From Oscheius sp. JU75 (taxonomy: Eukaryota > Nematoda > Chromadorea > Rhabditida > Rhabditidae), in NCBI GenBank assembly GCA_037178855.1, contig JASJZC010000005.1, positions 4,836,001 to 4,900,000 of the forward strand: a stretch of 64,000 nucleotides of DNA. Reading direction: 5' to 3'. How positions within the stretch are numbered: position 1 is the first letter of the stretch; each line of letters begins with the position of its first letter. This document shows, piece by piece, positions 1-10,740 of this stretch. The translations under genes were made by a program, and so were the position numbers. The notes beneath the pieces are model-generated. The model saw nothing but the letters and a program-made list of their open reading frames with translations, did not search any database and was not told where the DNA came from.

Positions 1-462
1 ACTCGGACGCTCTTTCAAAAGTACTCTAACCGTCGAGCCAATGGCTCCGAACCAATTTGTGCTGTTCGAAATCTCGAGATCACCTTTCAGGGACGGAAAT
101 GGGCGGCCGAACCGGGAATTGACGAGGGCGGGGTCTTCTGGAGGTTCAGTTGTCTGTTCGTTCTCTTTGTTCTATCGACATGGGCTCTTGTCGAACCGAC
201 TTAGTTCTACCAGTACAGAGTCCCATTCATGTGAATTAGCATCAAGTAAACAATGCATTCGTCTAACAACAGCTAACCTGGGCGTATACCTCATTCATTT
301 CGTTCGGTCCCAATTCATCCATTCGCCCGTCGGGTTCTCTCCTCGAAAGGATTTGTTCGAGGTTGTTATTGTCGAGGCTGGACCCTCCTGTTATTCCACT
401 TTATTGTTCATATGTCTTTTCCCTCAAACGAGTACTTCAGCTTTCAAACTCGGCCCCAAAAA
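1..462. other. Region upstream of the neuropeptide gene
   Basis: No gene supported. A long open frame crosses this stretch and runs into the first exon of the neuropeptide gene in a different frame, but it has no recognisable protein character. Probably promoter and 5' leader of the flp-13-like gene. Confidence 0.5.
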
Positions 463-1087
463 ATGGCTCCACCAGTTCTCCTTTTCCTCCTCGGCCTCAC
501 CAGTGTGGCAGCCTTTGACTCGAGTGAAATCCGCATGTTGGGCAGTGATTGTGAGTTTTTCTGTGAATTTCTGTGAATAGCTTTTTTCATAGATGCTTCT
601 TCCAAACGAAGTGAGGGTTTTGGTCGAGTAGAACGCTCCCTTGAGGACGGTATGACTGGACCTCTTATTCGTTTCGGAAAACGAAGTACAGCAGATGGAG
701 CTCCACTCATTCGGTTCGCTACTTCTGACGAATCAGATTAGACCATGTTTGCAGATTTGGTCGTGCTCCCGAAGCATCTCCACTCATCCGATTCGGTAAG
801 AGAAATCCTGATGGAGCTCCTTTGATCAGGTTCGGACGTGCTCCGGAAGCCTCTCCTCTCATCCGATTCGGAAAACGAACACCCGAAGGTGCTCCTCTGA
901 TCAGGTTTGTTTTTATTGACTGCAAGATAGTGTTAGATTTTGCAATCTTTAAACATAGTAGACAAACCTTTTAAGATTCGGAAGATCCGACGGAGCTCCG
1001 CTGATTCGTTTTGGACGTTCGTCTGACTACGAGGATCTTTCCCGCGACACCCGAGCTGCTCCTCTCATTCGTTTCGGCCGCAAGTAG
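463..1087 (+). CDS. flp-13: FMRFamide-like neuropeptide precursor, flp-13 type
   Basis: Encodes a secreted precursor that is cut and amidated into PLIRF-amide peptides, which act on neuropeptide GPCRs. Exons read 463-550, 593-713, 755-904 and 976-1087 (156 aa). The first ~18 residues (MAPPVLLFLLGLTSVAAF) form a clear signal peptide, which sets the start. Eight peptide units follow, each ending in PLIRFG and then a basic site: ...GMTGPLIRFG-KR, STADGAPLIRFG-R, APEASPLIRFG-KR (twice, identical), NPDGAPLIRFG-R, TPEGAPLIRFG-R, SDGAPLIRFG-R and AAPLIRFG-RK. The family in C. elegans has about seven related peptides with the same core. The last two introns both split the Arg codon of LIRFG in phase 2, so exons are repeat modules. 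Only the exact number of released peptides is uncertain, because several units are separated by a single Arg. Confidence 0.93.
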
Positions 1088-1307
1088 AGGTTTGTGTCAG
1101 TCGGACAACAGGTTTCAGTGACAGGGCGCTTTTTCATTGACAAGAACTGCATTTATTTTCTAAAGAGAGGAAGAGCAGAAAGAGACATCACTGAACAAGA
1201 GTCTATTGAATAGATACAATTTCAGAGCCGTGAAGCAAGAAGGAAGGGAGAGAAGATTCGCCGTTCATTTATAGACATTCTCAAACTGTTATGGGATAAA
1301 GCTCGAG

Positions 1308-2396
1308 TTATTCCTCCTCCTCTTCTTCGTCCTCTCCTTCCTCATCTCCTCCTTCTTCAGCAACTGGTTCAGGCTCAGGTTCTGGTTCAGCAGCTGGTTC
1401 AACCTTGACCTCTTCCTTCTCTTCCTTCTCTTCTTTGAGAGTCTCCGTCTTTTCGGGCTTCTTCGACCAGTCTGGCTTGTCGTCCTTCTTCTTACCCTAA
1501 ACTTTGTTTTACTATTCTGAATCATCTTTTTCTAGCCTTTGAGAGAAGTTCATCCACGTTGGTCTCCTTCTTGACAACCTTGAGATTTGAGCGGAAGTCT
1601 TGCTTGTCTGCTCCTCCAGATCCTCCTCCTGCCATCTTGAACTTGTTCTCGTACTTGGAGACCTTCTTCAGAGTAGGCTTCACGCTGAAAACATCTCCGT
1701 TTGTCTCATTATCTCAAAAACTCACAATTTTCCACGGAGATCGTTGACGGCGATGGTGAGTTCATTGATCTCGGACTCGGTCTTGATGACAAGGTGGTTG
1801 ATGTCCTAAAGTTAAGTAGTAATATCTCACAATCATCCAAAGAGTCCAAACTGACCCATTTGGACTCTTCGAGCTGTCTCAGCTTCTGGAAGAGATCGTC
1901 GTAGATCTTGTCCAGCTTGTCCTTATCGTTGATCGAGTCGACATCAGGAAGTGGAATTGTGCGTTCTGGAATCTGATCAATATTCCCGTGCTGTCAGGAA
2001 CAAATGTTCGCTTTTGATTGATTGGGTGTAAACCACGTAATTTTGACGGCTCACCCTTGAGGATTCGTTGGCGTTCCTGTTCCTTGAGCAGTTGCTGCTG
2101 CTTCAGGTCCTCGGCAGCCTTCATCATCAGTAGTTTCTGCAATTACTTGGATTTGTCTTTTTCTGCTCCGAACAAACTCTAAGTTTCTTCTTACGCTCAG
2201 GAGTCAAGAAACCCTTCTTGGACTTCTTCTTGTTGCCGGCCTCTTCCAGTCTCTTTCTGACTTCGGCCTTCTTGGCCTCACGCTCTTGAGCCTTACGAGC
2301 ATCATCCTGAGACTTTTCTAAAAGTGATAAGGTAATATGACCCACATCATCAGCCTGCGGCCCGCCGAAGCGCAGCTGGCTGTCGAAGTCGGCCAT
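1308..2396 (-). CDS. tni: Troponin I, copy with acidic C-terminal tail
   Basis: Inhibitory subunit of the thin-filament troponin complex in muscle. Seven exons (2396-2346, 2306-2178, 2136-2055, 1965-1856, 1805-1726, 1684-1558, 1496-1308) give 255 aa. Family hallmarks are [24 protein letters not shown], the AAEDLK helix and the inhibitory segment [18 protein letters not shown]. The protein ends in a ~60-residue Lys/Glu/Pro-rich tail that finishes in a run of Glu. The first intron (2345-2307) is 39 nt, a multiple of three and without a stop, so keeping it would add 13 residues. The ATG follows CTTCAGGG, a likely trans-splice site. A second troponin I gene lies at 27876-29113 on the other strand with matching exon junctions. 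The gene converges on the neuropeptide gene. Confidence 0.92.
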
Positions 2397-3127
2397 CCCT
2401 GAAGTAGAGAAAAGTTGTGTAAAGTGAAGAGCAGAGAAGAATGTAAGGTGAGGAAAAAGACTTCAGCGATTTTAACAGAATGGGATTTAGACAACGAACA
2501 CATATGCTCGCAGCGAATGGTTTCCTAGACAAACAATTCGATTAGAAACAGTTTAGAGATAAAGTGGAAGTATTTCCATGGAGTGACCGACACTCTCACC
2601 CTTCATTCGTGGTTTGATATTTGCGAAACCCCACAACTGAGACAAGAACGCGGAAACAAGTGGCGAAAAACTGGTAACGCGGTGAAAGTAATAAGTATGC
2701 AAATGGGCCAGAGCAAGTAGTGAGTTCTTTTCGGAGGCGGTCCCCTCCGTCGTCACATTTTGCTGTAACACACGGCCCACGCGCGAGAGTCAAACAGGAC
2801 CACAAAACTGGTAAAAACATAGTTCGGATTTCACCTAAGCTTCTTACGTCTCATTTGGAAAGAGTCCTGCAAACAGTGACTGTTAGTTTCTTCGGTACCC
2901 ATAGTCAGATAGTTTAGATCAGCACAGCTTCACTCGACACTAGCGTAAGAGTTATCAGGCAATGAGTGAAACGAGTTTGATACCTAATGTCCAGAAATAC
3001 TTCTGGATAACTACGAAACTATCAAATTACTTCTTTTGACGCTGGCGGGGGTGGCTTATGACTGCCGCCGTTTTGTTCACTCACTTCAGTCACATCTATG
3101 AGACGGACGGGAAGGAGGCAGCCGGAC
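2397..3127. other. Intergenic, troponin I upstream region
   Basis: No coding exon recognised. It lies between the troponin I start and the 3' end of a poorly defined minus-strand gene and most likely contains muscle promoter elements. I did not identify a specific site. Confidence 0.4.
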
Positions 3128-4049
3128 TTAGAATACAGCCTGCAAAGCAGAGGGAAATGAAGTTGAGGAAAACGAGCGTAGATTCGCCCAAAAAACTGAC
3201 ATACTCATGAGCATCCGTGACCCTTACGACACTTTCTCGTAGGTCACCTTCTAAGCAATCCAGTTCGTCAGTTTCCAGCAAAAATTGAGCACGACACAGC
3301 TTCCGAGTCACGTTTCCAGCTTCGGGTTTTTTTTTTGCCTTTGTGGCCAGCGGCATTCTTCTGTACATGACATCTCCGTCGATTCCATCTTCAGCGACTG
3401 CTAGTTGTTGAATATCTTGTAGCTGTGGAACCCGTAAAGCTTTCGGAGAGCTTGTTGTCGCTGATCGTGTTCTGAAAGAACGAGGCAAGAAGTATGTGTT
3501 AAAAGAAATTTTTTTTTAAATTTGTTCTATTTTCGGGTAATTTCCGACAATCAATCTTCCACACCTCGAAAAGACGGTGTAAGGAAGTCGCCTTTTTGGA
3601 GAAAGTACAAATACATGAGCAAAATGAATAAAAAGACAGTGCGACAGTAGAAAAACTTGTAAAAAGTAGAAGACGAGCAAAGACCTCACCGGAGACGAGC
3701 AGCAGACGAGTAAATGGCCTTCAGATGGAATGTCGAAGTTGACAAGATCCTTCAAGTCAAGTTCGCTTTTGACGCGTTTCGACAAGTCGAGAGTCTATGT
3801 TGTAAACAAATCTTCGAGCTGTTTTCATTTGCGGTGTGAGATCAGTGATCGGTCGGCTGCTGGTCTTGATAGTTATCTAGTTCTAAATGCCCGAAAGACT
3901 CTGTGTGTGTCTGAAGTTATTGTTGACAATTAGCGGTTATTTTGTGCGCAGCCTAATTGTTTCCAGGTCAAGTCAAAACGGATCAGTTTGCAAGCTAGCG
4001 TCTGTGGGAGGTAGTTGCTCCTGTCATGGTAGCTCGACTGGAACAGCAT
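3128..4049 (-). CDS. Unresolved protein-coding gene, third in a minus-strand run
   Basis: No recognised family. A solid coding block lies at about 3479-3195 (residues such as KALRVPQLQDIQQLAV and AQFLLETDELDCLEGD), followed by a likely intron with a TTTGCAG acceptor and a short last exon ending at 3128. Just upstream, about 3757-3700 reads in phase into this block. The candidate start at 4049 is chosen because it lies 127 bp after the F-box stop, matching the spacing of other tandem pairs here. The 5' exon joins between 4049 and 3757 are guesswork. It may be the distal gene of an operon with the two genes upstream. Confidence 0.3.
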
Positions 4050-4124
4050 CTACTTGGCACGAGTTTCAACGGGTCAATCAGCCAAACTTGTGTATCTAAT
4101 AATAAACGTTCTTCGACTTGACTC

Positions 4125-4130
4125 TTTATT
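4125..4130 (-). terminator. Poly(A) signal AATAAA of the F-box gene
   Basis: AATAAA on the minus strand, 47 bp beyond the F-box stop codon and about 75 bp before the proposed start of the next same-strand gene. This is the layout expected for cleavage between two operon members. Confidence 0.5.
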
Positions 4131-4176
4131 CAAAATGCAATCAGGAAAGAGTCGAAGTTCTGAAAGTACACAAGAG

Positions 4177-5435
4177 TTACTCGATATTTCTTCTCTTGTT
4201 GAAAGGTCGGACGCGTTCCACATGAGGACAGGAGCTACTCTTATCACATAGTCTGCACTGACCGGTTATTCGAATATAGTTGTCAAGAGAAAGCTTGGTC
4301 ATCAACATTTTGAGCGGATCCATGCTGCGCAGTTCGATGTAATGCTTATGGAGGTAGCCTGCTAACACTTCTCCATCGACATTGACCCATCGGTAGAATT
4401 CCATGTTCATCGAGATGAATGATTGTAAATACTTCAGTGGAAGTTCTTTCAGACAACTTCGTCTGTGAACTTTGGGAGACCAGACGATTTCTGGGCCAAG
4501 ATGACGGAACAGTCGTCTTGCCAAGTGAACTTTGGTGAAGTCACAACGAAACAGCTCAATCCTTCGAGATCCAGCACGCCATTCCTAAAACTTCTTCCTG
4601 GGAAAAAAAGAGACGTAAAGGGTACGTTGAAAAGTCGTTTGACTCCCTCGGGGGAAAGAGAGCCGCCTATAACCAACACAGTGGGTGCTTTGATCTCAAG
4701 AAAGTCTTCGTCGCTACCTTGTATAGCATGTTCGAAATACAGTTTCTCTACCTGAACAGGAGGTAATTTGTCAAGGGTTGAATACCTGTGGAAGGGCGAA
4801 ACAGGTTAGGTGAGTGGGCGGAAGAGAAGAGATCATCAGTACGTCCGTAGTACCACTTTTCTGAAAAGTATTTGTGGTCGATGCAAAAACAAGCACAGAC
4901 CTTTAGCATCTTCTGTAACCTCGATGGATCACAAGCGATGTATCCCCTGATTTCGAACTGTTCAGTTTTCATAGCTCCGGATTCAAATAACCTGATCAAG
5001 ACATCGCATTGCCGATCATCGACAGTTGTCTGGGATGGTTCAGTTCTGTTCCAGAAACCAGACTCACAAACAAAATAAGCAGTTTGGTGTGGACACAGAC
5101 AGAAAATTTAAACAGGTCTTCCGCAGTAATTTCTTGTTCTGCGCTCTCCACTGCTATGTGGTCTTTCTAAGAATCTTGAATTCTCAGTTGGAAGTTGAAC
5201 TCACGTTTACGGAGACGACACAGACTTCAAGCTCTGTTTTGTGAGTAACATTTTGAGCCATGTCGTGTGTCCATGATGAGGTCGTCTGGAGGAGAACGAG
5301 GTTTTCAAAGGGGACCTAAACTTCAGATACGTGTGGTCTTCGAAAACCTACCTTCTCCATTATCCTTACGCTCAATTTGGGAAGAAGGCCTTGAAAATCA
5401 AAGTCATCTGTATCCTCTTTCTGGGAAGTTGTCAT
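4177..5435 (-). CDS. F-box protein with FBA-like C-terminal domain
   Basis: Likely substrate adaptor of an SCF ubiquitin ligase. Six exons (5435-5352, 5315-5205, 5166-5068, 5029-4901, 4751-4626, 4584-4177) keep frame and give 318 aa. The N-terminal F-box reads LLPKLSVRIMEKVPFENLVLLQTTSS, split here by the first intron after MEK. The middle pattern LEIKAPTVLVIGG...GVKRLFNEWRAGSRRIELF resembles the nematode F-box-associated (FBA_2/DUF38-like) repeats. The end has CRLCDKSSSCPH, a small Cys cluster of unknown role. The ATG comes directly after CTACCAG, a probable trans-splice acceptor, 128 bp downstream of the preceding gene. A short extra exon in the 4900-4752 intron cannot be excluded. The F-box assignment is from motif reading only. 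Confidence 0.68.
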
Positions 5436-5563
5436 CTGGTAGCAAGAGAAAGGGAGAATCGATGTCACAGCGATGGAAAACAAAGAGTCTGCCTGTTGCC
5501 TGGACAACGAGTGGATAAAGTCAAGAAAAATTGAGCCTGATATTTATTCCACTAGTTGGTGTA

Positions 5564-5884
5564 TCAGTCTTCGTTCTTCTTGTCCTTAAAGCCGATTTGA
5601 CCATCGAGCTTCATGGCCAGTTGAGAGACATCCACGGAACGGAGTACGACATCACCAGCCAGACGACGTTGACGGAGCAGGGTCAGGAAGGCGATTCGCT
5701 TGTTGAGCCACAGGAGCTCGTATGAGAAGTCCTTATTGCCTCTGTTGACCGAGGTGATGGTCCTTTCGATTCGATCGACGTCCTGATTGGGAGTCTCCTC
5801 CTGAGGCTCTTTCGTCACTTCCAGCCACTTCTTCAGTCCAAGACACATCTTCTTAGGAGAAGGACCCTTAGCGTAGTCGTTCAT
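5564..5884 (-). CDS. Conserved-looking 106-aa protein of unknown function
   Basis: Single-exon frame with ATG at 5884 and TGA at 5564. It is charged and probably helical: the C-terminal half (ELLWLNKRIAFLTLLRQRRL) alternates hydrophobic and basic residues, and the end is acidic/basic (FKDKKNED). No signal peptide or membrane segment. I do not recognise the family. It lies first in a minus-strand run, 128 bp before the F-box gene, and head-to-head with adenosine deaminase (613 bp between starts). A real gene is likely because of clean codon use and context, but the function is open. Confidence 0.6.
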   Translation of the reverse strand: MNDYAKGPSPKKMCLGLKKWLEVTKEPQEETPNQDVDRIERTITSVNRGNKDFSYELLWLNKRIAFLTLLRQRRLAGDVVLRSVDVSQLAMKLDGQIGFKDKKNED

Positions 5885-6497
5885 CAGTTACAGTCAGTAG
5901 TTGTGCACCTAATGACAGTAACAAACTTTTAAACGGAGTCTCTTATTGTTTCCAAAAATTTTGAAAGTTTCCATTTTTCCTAAGTGCAATATCCCTGACG
6001 CCCAACGACTCCAATAAATAGCTTTTCCCTTGGACAAAAGGTACATCTAGCCGGGACCCAGCTGACCCGCGATGTCTTCTCGAACAGATGACGCGTGTTG
6101 GGTCACGTGTGTCATTTCAAGGCTATTTCTTTGGTATCGGCTTGCGTATTAGTTACTCGAACTCGACACTATCTAGATTTTTCGAAAAAAAAAACCTTTT
6201 GTTCGTCCGTTTGACCTTATTGTTAGTCTTAAATATATTTGCCTCAATTCCAGCTATTTTTAGATCCTATACTTTTCTATCAAAGACTTTGAAATGTTTC
6301 GCCTCGTTTCTGAAAACCAATATTCATCAGTGTGATTCATCAGTTTACCAATGAGTCGATTAAACAGCGACACAACAAATAAACATACACTCTCATCGAC
6401 TTATCGATGGTCGTCTCTCTCACATTCACCTCTATTCCCTTCTCGTCGCGGATTCTCCTTCTTCTAAACTGCTTTATTTATGAAATTTTCTTCAGAT
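5885..6497. promoter_or_regulatory. Bidirectional spacer before adenosine deaminase
   Basis: 613 bp between two divergent start codons. It presumably carries promoters for both genes. AT-rich runs are visible, but no specific site could be assigned. Confidence 0.4.
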
Positions 6498-8138
6498 ATG
6501 GGGTCGTTTCTCAGTTCTGAGCAGTCTCCGGACTATCCGCATCTGCACACGGATCAAGAAACTGTTAATAAATTGGACAAGCAGATGCACCATCTAGAGT
6601 GAGTTCCTTCTTCGCACAGATAACCGCAGAAAACAGAAAAGACCCTTTACAACCTCTATATCAGTCGGGAGTGTTCTAATCTTCTACTTTTCTCTCTCTG
6701 CTATCTTTCAAACAGTTCAAGCCGCTTTCCAACGCTCTTCAAGAGGCATTGTCTCCTCCGTTCTTATCAAATTCTCCCACACATTACCGACTTTTCGAAC
6801 ACGGTCTCTACTTCTAAAATATTTAACAGTTTTCAGTCATGACTCATAGTTTATAGAAGCAAACTATTTGTATTGGTCACCTTTTCAGAAACGTGATGTA
6901 CTCTCCACCTGCGGTTACTGACAAGGACAGAAAGGAACTCAGTTTCCCGAAGATTGAACTCCATCTTCATCTGGACGGTTGTATCCGATTCACGACTCTG
7001 CTTGAGACCTCCGAGTGAGTATTTTCCTTTTGGTTTCCAACCGTTTTGGGTTAAGAAAGAGAGGAATTCCTCTGAAGAACAAGAAAGGCGAGGTGGCTAC
7101 GACTGTTGGCGAGCTGAAGAAGATGTTGATCACGAACGAACCAGCCAATCTGGCTAAGATGCTCGAACCTTTTGAAATCTTCCTTCCCGTCATCAGAGGA
7201 GACCTCGAGACTGTTGAGAAGATCGCCTACGAGATGTGTGAAGATCAGAAGAACAACGGAGTTATCTATTTCGAAGGTCGCTATGCTCCTCATTTAATGA
7301 CGGACGCCAAGGTAAGTCTTGTAATCCTAGAGATTACAACCACGTTGTTCTCTCTTATCACCTCGGGATTACAATTCCTTGTCATCTTGCAGACCTCTGC
7401 CAAGGAAGTAGTCGAAGCTGTCTATCGTGGATTCACTCGAGGAGAGACAGACTTTGGAGTGAAGGCTCGTTCGATTCTCTGCTGTATCAGAGGACTTGAC
7501 CAGTACACTACGGAGATCCTCGAACTTGCCACAGAACTGAAACATTTGGGAGTGGTTGCCATCGATGTAGCTGGAACAGCTCATGGAGCAGATGAACAGT
7601 ATGAGGAGAGCGTGGTTTATGTCTTCCAGGAGGCACACAAGAGAGGAATCCATAGAACAGTTCATGCCGGAGAGAGTGGTGGACCAAAGGAGGTCAACAG
7701 AGCTTTGACCGAGATGCATGCTGAACGAATTGGCCACGGATATCGTATCATGAACGACCCGGAACTCTACAAAAATCGTTTCCTCGACTGCAAAGATATT
7801 CACCTGGAGGCATGCCCCTACTCTTCCGTCATGACGGGATCTGTTCCGCTCGACTGGCCCAAACACCCTGTCGCTCAATGGGCTAAGGACGATGTCAACT
7901 TCTCAGTCTCTCGTGACGATCCCACCTGCTTCGACAATACAATGCTATCGGAGCTGGTCCTGGTCAAGAAGGAACTCGGCCTGACTGTACACCAGATCTG
8001 GAAGGCTGTGAGTTTCACCTATTCTACTCAATTTAAGTAAAATTATAGCAATTGAACGCTGCTCGTGCCACCTTCCTTCCCGATAGCGAGAAACAGGTAC
8101 TTGTGGACAAGATTCTGGCTGCCGAGCCCAAAGAATGA
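6498..8138 (+). CDS. adah-1: Adenosine deaminase
   Basis: Zinc enzyme that converts adenosine to inosine in purine salvage. Five exons (6498-6598, 6889-7014, 7056-7311, 7393-8007, 8049-8138) give 395 aa, close to the animal ADA length. Metal and catalytic motifs are all present: KIELHLHLDG (two metal His), HRTVHAGE (His plus catalytic Glu), ERIGHGYR (His) and the DDP aspartates in SVSRDDP. FGVKARSILCC is another family signature. The protein starts MGSFLSS, which fits an N-myristoylation site (Gly2, Ser6) and is not typical of ADA1. The ATG follows TTCTTCAGAT. The symbol is by analogy with the C. elegans gene. Confidence 0.93.
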
Positions 8139-8221
8139 GCCTCGAACACATATCAAAGCCGTCTTGCCATTGTGATTCTTGCTATATAAAGCTTTACCAT
8201 TCACTCGTTGAAAGATCTATT

Positions 8222-8437
8222 CTATGAAGTATCCCAATCGACGATCGCCTGAGCAGTTGTCACTCCCGATCCCTCGTCGCGGATATCGACCAACTCCTCT
8301 AAAATCATGACCATGGCCGTCGAGGCGTCTTCTTCCATTTTCTGATCTTCTTTCATCTGCATCAGTTCCTTCCAGATCTCCTGGAATTGGTCCTCAGCAG
8401 TAGCAGACAAAATGGCCAGAATCTCGTCGGTAGACAT
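8222..8437 (-). CDS. Small acidic protein downstream of SF3B2
   Basis: A 71-aa frame starting MSTDEILAIL and ending at 8222, rich in Glu/Asp/Met and likely helical. It lies 133 bp after the SF3B2 stop on the same strand, the spacing seen for operon-like pairs in this window, and converges on adenosine deaminase. A splice-like ACACTAG lies about 30 nt upstream of the ATG. The open frame extends upstream of this ATG, so an additional 5' exon is possible. No family recognised. Confidence 0.45.
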   Translation of the reverse strand: MSTDEILAILSATAEDQFQEIWKELMQMKEDQKMEEDASTAMVMILEELVDIRDEGSGVTTAQAIVDWDTS

Positions 8438-8570
8438 CCCAGTCCATCGGAAATTCTCTCCATCGCTAGTGTGCAAGCAATTATAGATTCTTTTCGCGCG
8501 ATAGCTTTATTCGTAACTTATGAAATAGATGAAATCAAACAGATTTTTGCCAGAGTTGCAATAATACAGA

Positions 8571-10740
8571 TCAAAACTTGAAGTCTTTGTATTTCTTTTC
8601 GGGTTTCGAAGAGCTGCCAGTAGACGGTTGTTTTTTCTGTTCTTGAGCCTTGCGCTTTCTCTGGAAATATCTATTTGAGGAACAAAGAAGGAACGTACAT
8701 TTTGCTTAGCAGAATGCTCAGCAACCATATCACCGAGGTCGTCTTGATCGTCGTTAGTACGAGTTTGCTTGCGCAGATGCTCGTCGTATTTCTCTTGAAG
8801 ACTGTTCGGATCAAGATCCATGTCGTTCGGATCGAGAGAAATCTGAACACCGTCCTCATTCATGGCCTGCTTTTTCTGAAAATTTAACTTTAGTGAAGTC
8901 AAAGCGACAGCTTACGGATAGATCATAGACATGAGTAGATCCCATCATCGAGCCGCCAATACGCTCGTTCTTCTTCTCGGGAATAATGTGATAAGCAGCT
9001 GCAGCAGGAGTATCCACTCCGGTAAGACTTTCTTCAGCTCTCTTGCCCTTACGAAGCTCGATAGTATCTGGCGTTTCGAGACCAGTAATTCCAGAGGTCA
9101 TTCCACTCGGAGTGACCATTCCTTCGACCATTGGAGTCGTCATTCCGTCGGCAATAACTGAACAAGCTGAATGACTGCAGATAAAGACTTACTCTTTTCA
9201 GGGATGGGTTCCTCGTCCTCTTCAATCTCACTTTCAACATCCGAATCCTCGTCAGAGCCAATTTCTCCCCAATAACGACGCTCGATGCGAGATTCATCTT
9301 CAGGCTCGAGGCTAGAAGATTGCTAAATTGATCGATTGTACAGGAATACACTAGATTACATACCTCGACACCAAATACATCTCCGTACATTGGTTTACCG
9401 TACTCATCAACGGGCGGTTTGCCCCAGCCTCCAGCGTGATATCCAAAAGCACAGCCTTCAGGAATGGGGGCACTGAGTCCAGGAATTTTGATGTTGGGAT
9501 AGCTAGGAGGAGGTCCGTAGCGTTGCATGGCAATCAACCACGGTGGAGGGAACTTGTGAGCATTCTGAAAATCACATGAATTTAGATAATAGAAAAAAAA
9601 CTACGGGTCCGACAGGCATTCCGAGAGCGATGCGAAGATTGTCAGACAGCTGACCAGGCTTCTTGTCTCTCATCAAGGCTTCCTGTTCTTTCCCTTCGTA
9701 ATAGAGTTCTCCCATCATAGTCATGGCTGGTTTCGTCTGCCATTTGAAAAAGGCATCGTGAAGCTTCTGGTAGTCAATATCAATTTTTCCGAGCTTTGGT
9801 CGAGCCATAGCACGCATCTTAGACTTGAGACTCGAATGCTCTTCCTGAAAAAGAATGCTTACGGAAAGAGACAAATCGCAACCTTTTCCCACATAGCCTC
9901 GCGGAGATCTTGAATCCCAGTTCTTCGAATGAAATCCGGCAGTTGGAAAGATTGACGTTCAAAGCCTCTCTTTCCAGCCAGATACTTTCGCTTGGCATTC
10001 CAATGACGAGGGACAGGCACGGTGTTTCGGTAAGCCTTTAGAGCAACCAGAAGGAAAGGGTCTCTTGAGGTGACATCAGCCCATTCAACAACATCAGGAC
10101 GATAGGTGCTCTATAAAACAAGTTAGTAAATAAAAAAAATAGCCAAAAGTACCTCCTTCAACTTAGCAATACTTGGCTGCATAGCAACACGGAGTTTACG
10201 ACGAGACATCTTCTCCGGGGCGTCTTCAGCTTGAGTTTCAATCATACTATAACGACTTTCAACATCCTTCTTAGCGTCGTCATATTTTCCAGAGCTAACT
10301 GGAAATCTCTCCACATCACCGTCTTGCACTTTGAACGCATTGAAAACACTGGTGAAGTACTTGAAGTTGGGATCATTTTCATCGAGTACCGGATCTTCTC
10401 CAACGTAATCGATTTCAACTGCCAAGTCATCCTGTATTAGGTTTGGTTGACTGACGAAAGTGAAAATACCTCGATCTCCTCTTCCTTCTTGATTTCTTCC
10501 CCATTTTCGTTCTCATTATTGACAACGGGTTCGACCTTCTCCTCAACTTTCGTTTCCACAGCATCGTTCAGCTGGCCCTTCTTCTTTTTCGATTCCTTCT
10601 TCTTTTTATTCCTCAGACGTTTTCTTTCGATTTCCTGCAATCAGATAATAATAATAAATGGAAGTAGACTATGCCTGTAGCTCCTTCTTGGACAGTTTTG
10701 TTTCATCATCAGAGCCGAAACCTTCGTCCAAGATCGGCAT
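8571..10740 (-). CDS. SF3B2: Splicing factor 3B subunit 2 (SAP145)
   Basis: Component of the U2 snRNP SF3b complex that helps anchor the branch site. Ten exons in frame give 605 aa: 10740-10675, 10634-10470, 10431-10153, 10110-9883, 9844-9605, 9564-9364, 9322-9193, 9157-8916, 8875-8699 and 8660-8571. Diagnostic blocks are VPVPRHWNAKRKYLAGKRG, IDIDYQKLHDAFFKWQTKP, PPPWLIAMQRYGPPPSYPN (PSP domain), FGYHAGGWGKPPVDEYGKP and GGSMMGSTHVYDLS, with the end KKYKDFKF as in animal homologues. The first intron (10674-10635) appears to be GC-AG: splicing at CAG|GCATAG is the only join I found that keeps frame. The ATG lies a few bases after TTCAG. Confidence 0.94.

Noticed and set aside
41-580. Long plus-strand open frame (179 codons) before the neuropeptide gene
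   Set aside because: It overlaps the signal-peptide exon in a different frame, has no domain or low-complexity signature of a real protein, and no splice partners.
2307-2345. Reading troponin I straight through as [13 protein letters not shown]
   Set aside because: The in-frame 39-nt segment has GT and TCTCAG ends and interrupts the family N-terminus; splicing it out gives DDDDARKAQ, which matches the sister gene better.
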